Shown here in pieces: positions 17,908 to 26,974 of a DNA stretch of 64,000 nucleotides. The notes beneath the pieces are model-generated. The model was not told the origin of the DNA. It searched no databases and worked only from the letters and a program-made list of their open reading frames with translations. Location of the stretch: positions 1-64,000 of the forward strand of contig NZ_JHXI01000016.1 of assembly GCF_000621785.1 (NCBI RefSeq), read 5' to 3'. The position numbers and the translations under genes were made by a program. The first letter of the stretch is position 1. Each line of letters begins with the position of its first letter. Origin of the DNA: Ruminococcus flavefaciens ND2009. Its GTDB lineage: Bacteria > Bacillota > Clostridia > Oscillospirales > Ruminococcaceae.

Positions 17908-18624
17908 ATGAGTGAAGCAGAAAAGAAATTTCTGGAAGTCCGCGGACTTAAAAAGAGCTTCGGAAGCGGAGACACAAAGCAGGACGTCCTCAAGGGACTG
18001 GATTTCACAGTCAGAAAGGGAGAATTCTGTGTGCTCCTGGGCCCCTCGGGTTCGGGAAAATCCACACTTCTGAACATTCTCGGCGGCATTGACAATGCCG
18101 ACTCGGGAGAGATAATCATAAACGGCGACAAGCTGGAGGATATGGACGAAAAGGGACTCACGCGCTACAGGAGAAAGCACCTGGGCTATGTTTTTCAGAT
18201 GTACAATCTCATTGCCGATCTCAACGTCAAGGAAAACATCGAAACAGGAGCCTATCTCTCCGACAAGCCCCTTGACATTGACGAGCTGCTGAAGATACTG
18301 GGACTCTATGAGCACCGCCATAAGCTGCCCAATCAGCTCTCGGGCGGACAGCAGCAGAGAGTGTCCATAGGCAGGGCTATCGTGAAAAATCCCGATATAC
18401 TCCTCTGTGATGAGCCTACGGGAGCCCTTGACTACAACACCTCAAAGGAGATACTCCGACTTATCGAGGAGGTCAACAGAAAGTACGGCAATACTATTAT
18501 CATGGTAACTCACAACGAAGCCATAAAGCAGATGGCTGACCATGTCATAAAGCTCCGCGACGGAAGGATACGTCACGATGACATCAATACGAGCAAGATA
18601 GCGGCTTCCGAGCTTGAGTGGTAA
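17908..18624 (+). CDS. ABC transporter ATP-binding protein (MacB/LolD type)
   Basis: This ATPase subunit of about 238 residues has Walker A GPSGSGKST, a Q-loop YVFQMYNLIADLNVKENI, signature LSGGQQQRVSIGRAI, Walker B ILLCDEPTGALD and switch MVTHNEAI. I prefer the second ATG, at 17908, because AGGGGG lies eight bases before it; the ATG at 17902 is too close to that sequence. It partners the FtsX-type permease that starts 12 bases downstream. Its promoter carries the same operator as feo and the flavodoxin operon, so the exporter may be expressed under metal limitation. Confidence 0.93.
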   Translation: MSEAEKKFLEVRGLKKSFGSGDTKQDVLKGLDFTVRKGEFCVLLGPSGSGKSTLLNILGGIDNADSGEIIINGDKLEDMDEKGLTRYRRKHLGYVFQMYNLIADLNVKENIETGAYLSDKPLDIDELLKILGLYEHRHKLPNQLSGGQQQRVSIGRAIVKNPDILLCDEPTGALDYNTSKEILRLIEEVNRKYGNTIIMVTHNEAIKQMADHVIKLRDGRIRHDDINTSKIAASELEW

Positions 18625-18636
18625 GGGGGCGCTGAT

Positions 18637-21405
18637 ATGGAGAACAATATCTCATTCGGCGCACGTCCGAAAAATCCGCTGAGAAGGCGCATTCTGAGAG
18701 ACCTTCGCCGGGAATGGAAACGCTATCTCATGATATTCGCCATGCTTGTGGTGACTATCGGCTTTGTTTCGGGAATGTACGTTGCCAACAACAGTATGCT
18801 CACTTCCCTGAATGAGAATGCTGATAAATTCAACAGGGAAAGCGGTCACTTTGAGCTGTCCGCAAAGGCTGACGATGAGCTCATAGCCGCCATCGAAACA
18901 GGTGAGACCGCAGACGTAGTGGCTGCCCTGAAGGAGAGAGCCTACTCGGAAGCCGAGGACGAGGTCACGGACGCCGTTAAGGAGAAGCTTGAGGAAAACG
19001 TCCGCGGGCAGGTGGAAAAGGGCATGCGTGACAGCGTTACCGCAGCCGTTGATGAGCAGCTGAAGGCTGCTGAGGCAATGGGCATGAAGGCAGACGAGGC
19101 TCAGCGTCAGCAGACTATCGACGAAGCCTTTGACGCTGCCATGTCCGAGAATTATGACAAGGCTGTGGAGGATGCTCTTGCAAAAGCCTATGAGTCGGAG
19201 GAGTACACCGACGCTCTCTCCGATGCTATGGACGAGGCAAAAAAAGAGATAGACAAGACTATCGACGAGGAGTACACCGAGCTGGCGGACAGGTATAAGC
19301 TCAACGAAAAGACCGAGCCTGTTCCCGTAAAGGTCTATGAGCTCTTCTGCAAGGAGCAGGATGAGAAGCGCTCTGCCGACGGAGAGGCAAAGGGCAAAAT
19401 AAGAGTCTATTCCGAGAGAGACAAGGTAAACCGCTATGATATACTCAGCGGCGAAGCTCCGAAGAATGACCGCGAGATAATGATAGACCGTATGCACGCT
19501 GACAACGCGGGCATAAAGGTGGGTGACACCATTTATGTCGGAAGGGCTGATTTTACGGTCTCGGGACTTTGCGGCTTCTCGGACTACACCACGCTTTTTG
19601 AGAACAATACCGATACCATATTCGATGCCATTACCTTCGACGTGGGAATGACCACAGATGAGGGCTTTGAACGAGTGGGCGGAGCTGTGCGATATGTTTA
19701 CGCCTATATCTATAAGGAGGAGCCGGGGGACGTATTCGCAGAGAAGGAGCAGTCCGAGGGCTTCCTCAAGTCTCTCATAACCCAGACCGCCTCCGCGGAA
19801 AAGGAGAACGAGATAAAGGACTTCGTTCCCGCATATCTCAATCACGCCATTACCTTTGCACCGAATGATTTCGGCAATGATAAGGCTATGGGCGGAGTGC
19901 TGCTCTACATACTTGTGGCAGTTCTTGCCTTCATATCGGCGGTTACCATCAATACCACCCTTGACAAGGAAGCATCTGTCATCGGAACTCTCAGGGCTTC
20001 GGGCTTCACAAAGGGAGAGCTGGTACGCTATTACATGAGTGCGCCTGTCATCGTTGTGGCAGCTGCTGCAATAGTGGGCAATATACTGGGCTATACCTGT
20101 ATGAAAAAGCTTGTGGTAGCCATGTACTACAACAGCTACAGCCTTCCTGCATACAGGACGATCTGGACCTCAGAGGCGTTCCTCAAGACCACTATAATCC
20201 CCGTTATCATCATGCTTGTCATAAACTTCGTTGTCATCACACGTAAGCTGAAGCTGTCACCTCTGCGCTTCCTGCGCCACGACCTGAAAAAGGTCCGCAG
20301 AAAGAAAGCCGTAAGGCTGCCTGAGTGGAAGTTCTTCGCACGTTTCCGTATGAGGGTGTTTTTACAGAATATCCCCAACTACATAATGATGTTCGTGGGA
20401 ATATGCTTCATCATGCTCATGCTGTCAATGGCTGTGGGAATGCCTGCAACACTGAAATACTACCAGGACTCCATGACGGATATGATGATAGCCAAGGAGC
20501 AGATGGTGCTCATCTCCTCAGAGGACGACGACGGCAATACCATAAAGACCTCCGTAGAGGGAGCAGAGCCATTTTCCATGACCGCTCTTGAGCGCAGGGA
20601 GGATAATTCCGAGGAGGAGGTCTCCGTCTATGGCACGGAGCAGGGAAGCCGCTATATCGGGCTCAGCGATGACTATTTCAGCGGCGCTGCCGATGACGAG
20701 GTCTATATCTCGACCTCCTATGCGGAAAAATTCGGAGTGGAGAAGGGGGACACCATAGTTCTCTCTGAAAAATATGAGAATGTGGACTACACCTGGAAGG
20801 TCTACGATGTTTACGATTATCCTGCGGGAATAGCCGTATTCATGCCCAATGACCGCTTCAACGAGATATTTGACAGGGAGGAGGGCAGCTTCAGCGGCTA
20901 TCTCTCCGATAACCATATCGACGACATCGACGAGAAGTACATCGCCAAGACCATAACTGCCGACGATATACTCAAGGCGGCCAGGCAGCTGGATCACTCT
21001 ATGGGAAGCTATATGCTTTACTTCCAGTATGTATGCGTTATAGTTGCGGCTATAATACTCTACCTGCTGACAAAGATAATCATAGAGAAGAACGAGCGCT
21101 CCATCTCCATGGTAAAGATACTGGGATATGAAAACGGAGAGATCTCCTCGCTGTACCTTGTGACCACAGCCATAGTGGTGTTCGTGACGGAGTTCCTCGC
21201 CATATTCATCGGCTATCAGGCAATGAAGGTGGTATGGAAGATAATGCTCAGTAAGCTTGGCGGATACTTTGCCTTTGTAATGCCTTTCTCCGGCTTTGTA
21301 AAGGAGTTCCTGCTGGTGTTCGCGGCATATCTCATCATAACTGTATTCGACTTCATAAGGATAAAGAAGATACCAAAGGTGCTTGCACTGAAAAATGTAG
21401 AATAA
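18637..21405 (+). CDS. FtsX-like ABC transporter permease with large coiled insert
   Basis: This membrane protein has 922 residues. The first helix is at about 27-48. It is followed by an extracytoplasmic region of about 370 residues whose first part (about 75-240) is Glu/Lys/Ala-rich and almost certainly helical or coiled coil (for example AVKEKLEENVRGQVEKGMRD). The rest is a MacB-like periplasmic domain. Three helices follow around 425-540, with KLKLSPLRFLRHDLKK as the cytoplasmic loop. A second half starts near 585, and the final FtsX domain runs from about 790 to 920 (KNERSISMVKILGYENGEISS). The helical insert could reach into or across the wall. Substrate unknown. Confidence 0.9.
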   Translation: MENNISFGARPKNPLRRRILRDLRREWKRYLMIFAMLVVTIGFVSGMYVANNSMLTSLNENADKFNRESGHFELSAKADDELIAAIETGETADVVAALKERAYSEAEDEVTDAVKEKLEENVRGQVEKGMRDSVTAAVDEQLKAAEAMGMKADEAQRQQTIDEAFDAAMSENYDKAVEDALAKAYESEEYTDALSDAMDEAKKEIDKTIDEEYTELADRYKLNEKTEPVPVKVYELFCKEQDEKRSADGEAKGKIRVYSERDKVNRYDILSGEAPKNDREIMIDRMHADNAGIKVGDTIYVGRADFTVSGLCGFSDYTTLFENNTDTIFDAITFDVGMTTDEGFERVGGAVRYVYAYIYKEEPGDVFAEKEQSEGFLKSLITQTASAEKENEIKDFVPAYLNHAITFAPNDFGNDKAMGGVLLYILVAVLAFISAVTINTTLDKEASVIGTLRASGFTKGELVRYYMSAPVIVVAAAAIVGNILGYTCMKKLVVAMYYNSYSLPAYRTIWTSEAFLKTTIIPVIIMLVINFVVITRKLKLSPLRFLRHDLKKVRRKKAVRLPEWKFFARFRMRVFLQNIPNYIMMFVGICFIMLMLSMAVGMPATLKYYQDSMTDMMIAKEQMVLISSEDDDGNTIKTSVEGAEPFSMTALERREDNSEEEVSVYGTEQGSRYIGLSDDYFSGAADDEVYISTSYAEKFGVEKGDTIVLSEKYENVDYTWKVYDVYDYPAGIAVFMPNDRFNEIFDREEGSFSGYLSDNHIDDIDEKYIAKTITADDILKAARQLDHSMGSYMLYFQYVCVIVAAIILYLLTKIIIEKNERSISMVKILGYENGEISSLYLVTTAIVVFVTEFLAIFIGYQAMKVVWKIMLSKLGGYFAFVMPFSGFVKEFLLVFAAYLIITVFDFIRIKKIPKVLALKNVE

Positions 21406-21409
21406 TTAT

Positions 21410-21450
21410 TAAGCCGCAGAGGATAAAAACTCCTTTGCGGCTTATTTTTT
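21410..21450 (+). terminator. Terminator of second ABC/FtsX operon
   Basis: The stem TAAGCCGCA/TGCGGCTTA (21410-21418 and 21436-21444) is followed by six T. Confidence 0.85.
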
Positions 21451-21493
21451 ACCAAATTCAACTATTGGTTGTAAAAAGTCAATAATTATTCGC

Positions 21494-21522
21494 TTGAACT
21501 CTACTTTGGGTTGTGGTACAAT
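21494..21522 (+). promoter_or_regulatory. Promoter of XRE regulator
   Basis: TTGAAC (21494-21499) and TACAAT (21517-21522) are 17 bases apart. The -10 region lies 37 bases upstream of the start codon. Confidence 0.55.
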
Positions 21523-21558
21523 GTAAATGTAAAGAGATAGGAGAATGCGAGGTGCATT

Positions 21559-22455
21559 ATGGACAGGAAGAGCGTGTTCAGGACCAATCTGGTCAAAAGG
21601 CGCAAGGCTCTGGGACTCACTCAGGAGCAGCTTGCCGCCCGTCTCAACGTATCGCCCCAGGCTGTTTCAAAGTGGGAGAACACAAGCTATCCGGACTGTG
21701 AGCTGCTGCCTAAGCTGGCGGTGGAGCTGGATACATCACTGGACTCTCTCTTCGGAGTTGACGTGGTGGACAGGGACAGAGACATCGAGCAGTTGGTCAA
21801 TGACGAGCTGAGAGCAGCCTCTCCCGAGGAGAGGTCGGAGAAGTTCATGCGGATAATGTACAGCGCCCTCTGCGCCTGCAATCCCAACAGCGACTCCGTG
21901 GGAAGGCTCCATGACAGTTACGAGCATGAGACCTACGCAGGGCTCAAGACTGACAGGGAACTGGCACTTTCCAGGATCAGTCCCGACCTGAGGTACTTCT
22001 GCTTTCTGGAGATACCCGACAACGGCGTGAACTCCTATTTCGGCGACACAACCAATATGATAAGACTGTTCAACACTCTTGCGGACGCAGACGCCATCAG
22101 CATTATCAGCTACCTTGGCGCCAGCGTGAGGAACAAGATGTTCTCTGTTGAGATGATCTCCGAGAGGCTGGGCATTGACCTCGTAAAGGTACAGCACATC
22201 ATCGACAGAATGGACAGGTTCGGACTTGTGTGGAGAGTCTCTGCGGATATTGCCGATAAATCGGTGATACTCTACGGCTATACTCATCAGATCCCCCTTA
22301 CCTTTATACTGGTGCTGGCAAAGACAATAACCAACTATCTCCAGTATATGGACCCTAATGTGGAGCTCTGGATGCAGGGCGCATTCAGACGTGAGAACGG
22401 CGCCCAGGACGAGGTGGTGCCTCAGGTTCCATGGTGGGGAGAAAATGAACTGTGA
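21559..22455 (+). CDS. XRE-family transcriptional regulator
   Basis: This DNA-binding protein has 298 residues. The N-terminal Cro/C1 helix-turn-helix (residues about 8-62) reads LVKRRKALGLTQEQLAARLN, with SPQAVSKWENTSYPD as the recognition part. The remainder (about 80-298) has the look of one or two winged-helix modules, including SYLGASVRNKMFSVEMISERL and KVQHIIDRMDRFGLVW. This could sense a protein or small ligand. GAGGTG precedes the ATG. The GH44 gene follows 68 bases later on the same strand, so this may be its local regulator, but that is inference. Confidence 0.88.
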   Translation: MDRKSVFRTNLVKRRKALGLTQEQLAARLNVSPQAVSKWENTSYPDCELLPKLAVELDTSLDSLFGVDVVDRDRDIEQLVNDELRAASPEERSEKFMRIMYSALCACNPNSDSVGRLHDSYEHETYAGLKTDRELALSRISPDLRYFCFLEIPDNGVNSYFGDTTNMIRLFNTLADADAISIISYLGASVRNKMFSVEMISERLGIDLVKVQHIIDRMDRFGLVWRVSADIADKSVILYGYTHQIPLTFILVLAKTITNYLQYMDPNVELWMQGAFRRENGAQDEVVPQVPWWGENEL

Positions 22456-22523
22456 AAACAACAGCCAAGACTGTTGAAAATATCCGCCGGCGGCATTACG
22501 GCGGAGAAAACGGAGGAAAAAAC

Positions 22524-24926
22524 ATGAAAAAGACAGCAGCATTCATTGCAGCCTGCGTGGTTTCGGGCTGCACAATGACCGCACCCATGAACGGTATCCC
22601 GAGAAATACCGCAAATGCGGCTGACGGCTACGACATGAACGTGACGGTTGACCTGAAGGGAGAGAGAAAGGAAATATCTCCCCTCATCTATGGCGTGAAC
22701 CAGTACACGGCCGATCTGAAGGACGTTACCGCTACAGCTGTACGTCAGGGCGGAAACCGTATGACCGCCTATAACTGGGAGACCAACGCTTCAAACGCAG
22801 GCTCAGACTGGAAGCACAGCTCCGACAATAACCTTTCGGACTCCAGCGACCCTGCTGACTGCGTACAGGTGCTCTCAAAGCAGGCAGCCAGGTACAACGT
22901 GAACTACAAGCTCACTACATTACAGCTTGCAGGCTATGTTTCGGCAGATAAGGACGGCACAGTGACCGAGGAGGAGAAGGCTCCCTCAAAGCGCTGGAAT
23001 AAGGTAGTCCTCACCAAGAATGCTCCCTTTGCAGACACTCCCGACCTTGATGACGGCGTTGTCTACATGGACGAGTATGTGAACTACATCATCAACAAGC
23101 TGGGCGACTCACAGTCCGCAACAGGTATCCAGGGCTACAGCCTTGACAATGAGCCTGTTCTCTGGAACGATACCCACAGCAGGATGCACCCTGAGCCTGT
23201 AACTATCGAGGAGCTCAGCAGCAAGTCCATCGAGATGGCAAAGGCTGTCAAGAAGCTTGACCCCAAGGCTGAGGTATTCGGTCCCGCGCTCTACGGCTAC
23301 ACCGCATTCGACCACCTGGACGATGACGAGCAGCATGACGAGTGGGAGAAGGTAAAGAAGGAAAACAACTACCACTGGTATCTTGACTGCTATCTTGACC
23401 AGATGCACAAGGCTTCCGAGGAGAGCGGCACAAGGCTCCTGGACGTTCTTGATATACACTATTACTCCGAGTCCGCAAGAAACGGCATCGAGGACAGATT
23501 ACAGTCCGTCCGCACACTCTACGAGAAAGGCTTCTCCGAGAACAGCTGGATAGGACAGTGGTGCATGGAGAACGTGCCCATACTTCCTACTATCCAGAAG
23601 TCCATCGACACATATTATCCCGGCACAAAGCTGGGTATCTCCGAGTATAACTTCGGCGGCGGCGACAATGCTTCCGGCACTATCGCACAGGCTGAGGCAC
23701 TGGGCTGCTATGCGGATCAGGGCGTTTACTTCGCGACCCTCTGGGGCGGCGAGTCCTATATCCTTTCGGGTATCGACCTCTACACCAACTATGACGGCAA
23801 GGGCGGAAGCTTCGGCGATACGCTTATCCCCGCATCGACTGAGGACGTTTCCAAGTCCAGCACATATGCAGCTGTGAATGCAAAGGACGATTCACAGGTC
23901 ACTGTAATGGTAACAAACAAGGATCTGAACAACAGCGAGAACGCTGTCATCGACCTCAAGAACGCTGACAAGACCTATAAGTCAGCAGCAGTTTACGCTG
24001 TATACGGCGATACAGAGGAGATAAGACTCATCGACATCATCAAGGACGTTGAGGACAACAAGGTCAAGGCTCAGCTCCCTGCATTCTCAGCAGCTATGGT
24101 AGTTGTTTCCGATAAGGCTGATGCCTTCGACGGTCTCAAGACCTATGCCGAGAGCAAGCCCGAGGTAAAGACCGAGGAGTACACAGACATTGAGGCTCTC
24201 ACCAATGACAAGGGCTTCGTTGTAGTGCCCATCGAGGACGCAGAGCACCTTTCAAAGATAGTCATCAACGGCAAGGTAACTTCACCCGCAGGCTCAAGCT
24301 GGGGTACAGCAGGCTGTGCGGTATGTATGAACGTAAAGGCCAAGGACGGCACAGGCTTCTGGACATACAAGAGCTATTCACTTCCTCTGGGCGACAAGTC
24401 CACAGCCACAGTAAAGTTCGACGGTATCTTCACCAAGGAGACCGGCGAGGGCGATGAGAAGGTCAAGGAAGATCTTGAGGCAACTATCATCGAAGGCAAG
24501 GTCGAGCTCCAGCAGTGGTGGGACGCTTCCGAGAAGGAAGACCACGTAGAGCTTACCTACACAAGCATACAGGTAGTATATGAGTATCCTCAGGGCGAGG
24601 CACCCAAGGTTACCACAACAACTACTACCACCACAACAGGTCCCAAGCCCACAACAACCACAACTACAACAACAAATCCTGTTGACAAGGACGTAGTTTA
24701 CGGCGATACCAACTGCGACGGCAAGGTAGAGCTTGCAGACGCAATCCTTATCATGCAGTCGATCGCAAATCCCGACAAGTACGGCGTCAAGGGCAGCGAC
24801 AGCAAGCACCTTACAGAAAAGGGCAAGGTCAACGGCGATGTTGACAAGTCCACCGAGGGACTTACCTCAGGGGACGCTCTCCGCATACAGGAATTCCTCC
24901 TTCACAAGACCGAAAGTCTTGTATGA
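22524..24926 (+). CDS. GH44 endoglucanase/xyloglucanase with CBM-like module and dockerin
   Basis: This secreted cellulosomal enzyme has about 800 residues. A signal peptide (1-33, cleavage after ANA) is followed by a GH44 catalytic domain to about 530. It shows RQGGNRMTAYNWETNASNAG, the acid/base Glu in SLDNEPVLW (about 208) and the nucleophile in GISEYNFGG (about 372). Then come a beta-sandwich module (about 555-700) that could be a CBM of the kind known from R. flavefaciens GH44 proteins (perhaps CBM76), a Thr-rich linker, and a C-terminal dockerin with two Ca-binding repeats (YGDTNCDGKVELADAILIM and NGDVDKSTEGLTSGDALRI). GH44 enzymes cut cellulose, xyloglucan and other beta-1,4 glucans. 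I start at the ATG with GGAGG, not the upstream in-frame codon. A lipobox-like VSGC is present, but the ANA site fits cellulosomal export better. Confidence 0.93.
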   Translation: MKKTAAFIAACVVSGCTMTAPMNGIPRNTANAADGYDMNVTVDLKGERKEISPLIYGVNQYTADLKDVTATAVRQGGNRMTAYNWETNASNAGSDWKHSSDNNLSDSSDPADCVQVLSKQAARYNVNYKLTTLQLAGYVSADKDGTVTEEEKAPSKRWNKVVLTKNAPFADTPDLDDGVVYMDEYVNYIINKLGDSQSATGIQGYSLDNEPVLWNDTHSRMHPEPVTIEELSSKSIEMAKAVKKLDPKAEVFGPALYGYTAFDHLDDDEQHDEWEKVKKENNYHWYLDCYLDQMHKASEESGTRLLDVLDIHYYSESARNGIEDRLQSVRTLYEKGFSENSWIGQWCMENVPILPTIQKSIDTYYPGTKLGISEYNFGGGDNASGTIAQAEALGCYADQGVYFATLWGGESYILSGIDLYTNYDGKGGSFGDTLIPASTEDVSKSSTYAAVNAKDDSQVTVMVTNKDLNNSENAVIDLKNADKTYKSAAVYAVYGDTEEIRLIDIIKDVEDNKVKAQLPAFSAAMVVVSDKADAFDGLKTYAESKPEVKTEEYTDIEALTNDKGFVVVPIEDAEHLSKIVINGKVTSPAGSSWGTAGCAVCMNVKAKDGTGFWTYKSYSLPLGDKSTATVKFDGIFTKETGEGDEKVKEDLEATIIEGKVELQQWWDASEKEDHVELTYTSIQVVYEYPQGEAPKVTTTTTTTTTGPKPTTTTTTTTNPVDKDVVYGDTNCDGKVELADAILIMQSIANPDKYGVKGSDSKHLTEKGKVNGDVDKSTEGLTSGDALRIQEFLLHKTESLV

Positions 24927-24957
24927 CAGGAGAAAACATAATACCCTCTCTCAAAGA

Positions 24958-24986
24958 AAGGCTCCCGGTTTTCGGGAGCCTTTTGC
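24958..24986 (+). terminator. Terminator of GH44 gene
   Basis: The perfect 10-bp stem AAGGCTCCCG/CGGGAGCCTT (24958-24967 and 24973-24982) is followed by TTTG. Confidence 0.85.
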
Positions 24987-25004
24987 TTTGCGAATATAAA
25001 AAAC

Positions 25005-25022
25005 AGCTCCCTTGCGGGAGCT
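25005..25022 (-). terminator. Terminator of diguanylate cyclase gene
   Basis: The stem AGCTCCC/GGGAGCT (25005-25011 and 25016-25022) is followed on the minus strand by a T-rich run. Confidence 0.75.
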
Positions 25023-25025
25023 ATT

Positions 25026-26138
25026 TCAGTCTGTATATTCGGTGTGGTTCTTGCCGTTGTTCTTGCCCTTATAGAGCCTTTTGTCAGCGTGGGTGATGAC
25101 GGTGTCGATCTTGTCGGTGGGGATACCCTCACTTACGCCGAAGGTCATGGTAACACCGAAAAGGCAGTCGTCTATCTCGAAGGTGTGAGCCCTGAGAGAC
25201 TTGTGCATCTGGTCTGTGAAGTCCAGACCGTCAACTATCTGGGATTCGGGGAGGACAAAGAGAAATTCCTCACCGCCCCATCTTGCAGCATAGCCGCCTT
25301 CGGGGATCATGCTTATAAACAGGTTTGCGACGTAGACCAGTACCTTGTCGCCTGTGTCGTGACCGTAGGTGTCGTTTATCTTCTTGAAGTTGTCGATATC
25401 GCCTATGCCTATGACATATCTGCTTCTGGGAGTAGCGCTGTTGCGTCGGATCTCCCTGATCTTCTCATTCATAGCCCTGCGGTTGAAGAGCTGTGTCAGC
25501 GGGTCTATGGACGCCGCCTTCTTGAACTCCTCGCTCTGGGCTGTGAGTCTGTACTCCATATCAACGCGGTTGAGCATATAGACTGTAAGCGTATACACCA
25601 GGGCGAGAACACCGATGAGGGCGTTGAGTATATACAGGGCGTTGATTATGCCGTTATCGCCGAAGTCGTACTTCAGTACGGCGTGGTGTATGTTTCTCAC
25701 TCTCAGCCATATGAAGGTGCCCATGGCGAGTGCCGAGTAAATATACGGCACCAGAAGCTTTCCCTTCATCATCAGGAAGAGTATGGGTATCAGGACAATG
25801 AGGAGTATACCGAAATCGGGAGCCCAGCCCATGAGGTATGTAGCCATGGCGGCGTGTACGATGATCTCTGTGGATGCGGCGCAGATCAGTATATCCTTTC
25901 CCTTTCTGAGCGTCATTATGAGTATGACCAGTGCGAGGTAGAATGCTACACTGAATATATTGAAGTACAGCATCTCTTTGACTTTGAGAATGATGAACAT
26001 TATCAGATATGCTGCATGAGCAAGAAAGCAGAGAGCCAGTCCGATAGCATATATGAATTTCTCATTGGATTCTTCAAACAGCTTTCGGTTGTTGGCGACG
26101 AACTCACGTATCATCTCGGAGCTTCTGCCTGTACTCAT
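25026..26138 (-). CDS. Diguanylate cyclase (GGDEF) with membrane sensor
   Basis: Six or so hydrophobic helices (residues about 25-200) form an N-terminal membrane sensor. The C-terminal GGDEF domain has the active-site loop RWGGEEFLFVLP (about 284), the metal-binding GIGDIDNFKKINDTYGHDTGD and the entry motif DPLTQLFNRRAM. It should make cyclic di-GMP from two GTP. No RxxD inhibitory site precedes the GGEEF as far as I see. The start is uncertain: ATG 26138 has a GGGAAGTGA upstream at a long spacing, and ATG 26165 adds nine residues but has no clear ribosome binding site. It is monocistronic, convergent with the GH44 gene. Confidence 0.9.
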   Translation of the reverse strand: MSTGRSSEMIREFVANNRKLFEESNEKFIYAIGLALCFLAHAAYLIMFIILKVKEMLYFNIFSVAFYLALVILIMTLRKGKDILICAASTEIIVHAAMATYLMGWAPDFGILLIVLIPILFLMMKGKLLVPYIYSALAMGTFIWLRVRNIHHAVLKYDFGDNGIINALYILNALIGVLALVYTLTVYMLNRVDMEYRLTAQSEEFKKAASIDPLTQLFNRRAMNEKIREIRRNSATPRSRYVIGIGDIDNFKKINDTYGHDTGDKVLVYVANLFISMIPEGGYAARWGGEEFLFVLPESQIVDGLDFTDQMHKSLRAHTFEIDDCLFGVTMTFGVSEGIPTDKIDTVITHADKRLYKGKNNGKNHTEYTD

Positions 26139-26263
26139 AGGAACTATCACTTCCCTTCGGGTCATGAAATTTCAGAGGGTAGTTTACTAATATATTATAT
26201 ACCATATCCGCCGAGATTGCAATAAACAAAATGTAAAATCTGTCAAACGGGCAGAAGAAAAAA

Positions 26264-26737
26264 TTACTGTCTGTTCTGAGAGGGCGGATTTTCGGCAATA
26301 TATCTGTCAAGTATCTCTGCCGCAGTGCGGACGAATTTTATGCAGGGGCGTACCTTGTAATACTGCTCGGTGCGTTTTTCGGGTTCGGGATCACTTGTCA
26401 CCCTGAGTTCTTTCAGAAGTTCACGGCAGATGATGGTGTCGTGCTTCTCCCTGAAAAGTGAAGCCAGCTCCTGTATGCGGCGGTAGTGTTCTGTCTTTTC
26501 CTCGTGGGAGTAGCTTTCGCCGAGACCATAGAGGATACCTGCGATCATGAACATGGCTGAGCAGGTCCCGCAGACCTCCCTCATGCGTCCCATACCGCCT
26601 CCGAAAGAGGAGGAGAGGCGCAGGGCAAGGTCATAGTCCATGCCTGTAACATCGGCAAAAGCAGCGAATACAGACTGGGAACAGTTGAGACCTCCCGCAA
26701 AGAGCTCACAAGCCTTTTCGGCGTGATCTGCTGACAT
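26264..26737 (-). CDS. C_GCAxxG_C_C family protein
   Basis: This protein of about 157 residues carries the family's spaced pattern: NCSQSVF (Cys near 19), FGGGMGRMREVCGTCSAMFM and a later CRELL and CIKF. The family (Pfam PF09719) is widespread in anaerobes and is thought to bind a metal or redox cofactor through its Cys residues; its role is unknown. AAAGGAG lies eight bases upstream of the chosen ATG, which removes 29 residues from the longest frame. It is monocistronic with its own promoter. Confidence 0.85.
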   Translation of the reverse strand: MSADHAEKACELFAGGLNCSQSVFAAFADVTGMDYDLALRLSSSFGGGMGRMREVCGTCSAMFMIAGILYGLGESYSHEEKTEHYRRIQELASLFREKHDTIICRELLKELRVTSDPEPEKRTEQYYKVRPCIKFVRTAAEILDRYIAENPPSQNRQ

Positions 26738-26782
26738 TGTAACAACTCCTTTTGTAATAAGCTGTAAAAAGTCTGACGGAAA

Positions 26783-26811
26783 TATTATATAACAAATCAC
26801 GCGAAAAATCA
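26783..26811 (-). promoter_or_regulatory. Promoter of C_GCAxxG_C_C gene
   Basis: On the minus strand, TTGATT (26806-26811) and TATAAT (26783-26788) are 17 bases apart. Confidence 0.65.
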
Positions 26812-26887
26812 ACATTTCCGGCATAAAAGTAAAACTTTGATGTTAGTAAATGATAACAATATGAGCCTTGATTTTTATTGTTTTTTC

Positions 26888-26916
26888 TTGATTAAGAGGG
26901 GGAAATGTTGTATAAT
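26888..26916 (+). promoter_or_regulatory. Promoter of NifU-like/GGGtGRT operon
   Basis: TTGATT (26888-26893) and TATAAT (26911-26916) are 17 bases apart, giving a leader of about 50 bases. Confidence 0.65.
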
Positions 26917-26974
26917 AAATCTTGTATGCAGGGCAGATTATCCGACTGCCTAAAAACCGAAAGGAGTATTTATA

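Noticed and set aside
18652..19845. Long minus-strand reading frame of 397 codons
   Set aside because: It lies wholly antisense to the second FtsX permease, has no ribosome binding site and its product is a hydrophobic mirror of that gene's codon pattern.
24610..24685. Thr-codon runs (ACAACTACT type) as a microsatellite or repeat locus
   Set aside because: They encode the normal Thr-rich linker before the dockerin; the similar run at 12490-12590 encodes a wall-anchor linker.
25044..26225. Plus-strand reading frame of 393 codons
   Set aside because: It is antisense to the diguanylate cyclase gene, whose GGDEF motifs are intact; the frame shows no recognisable domain.
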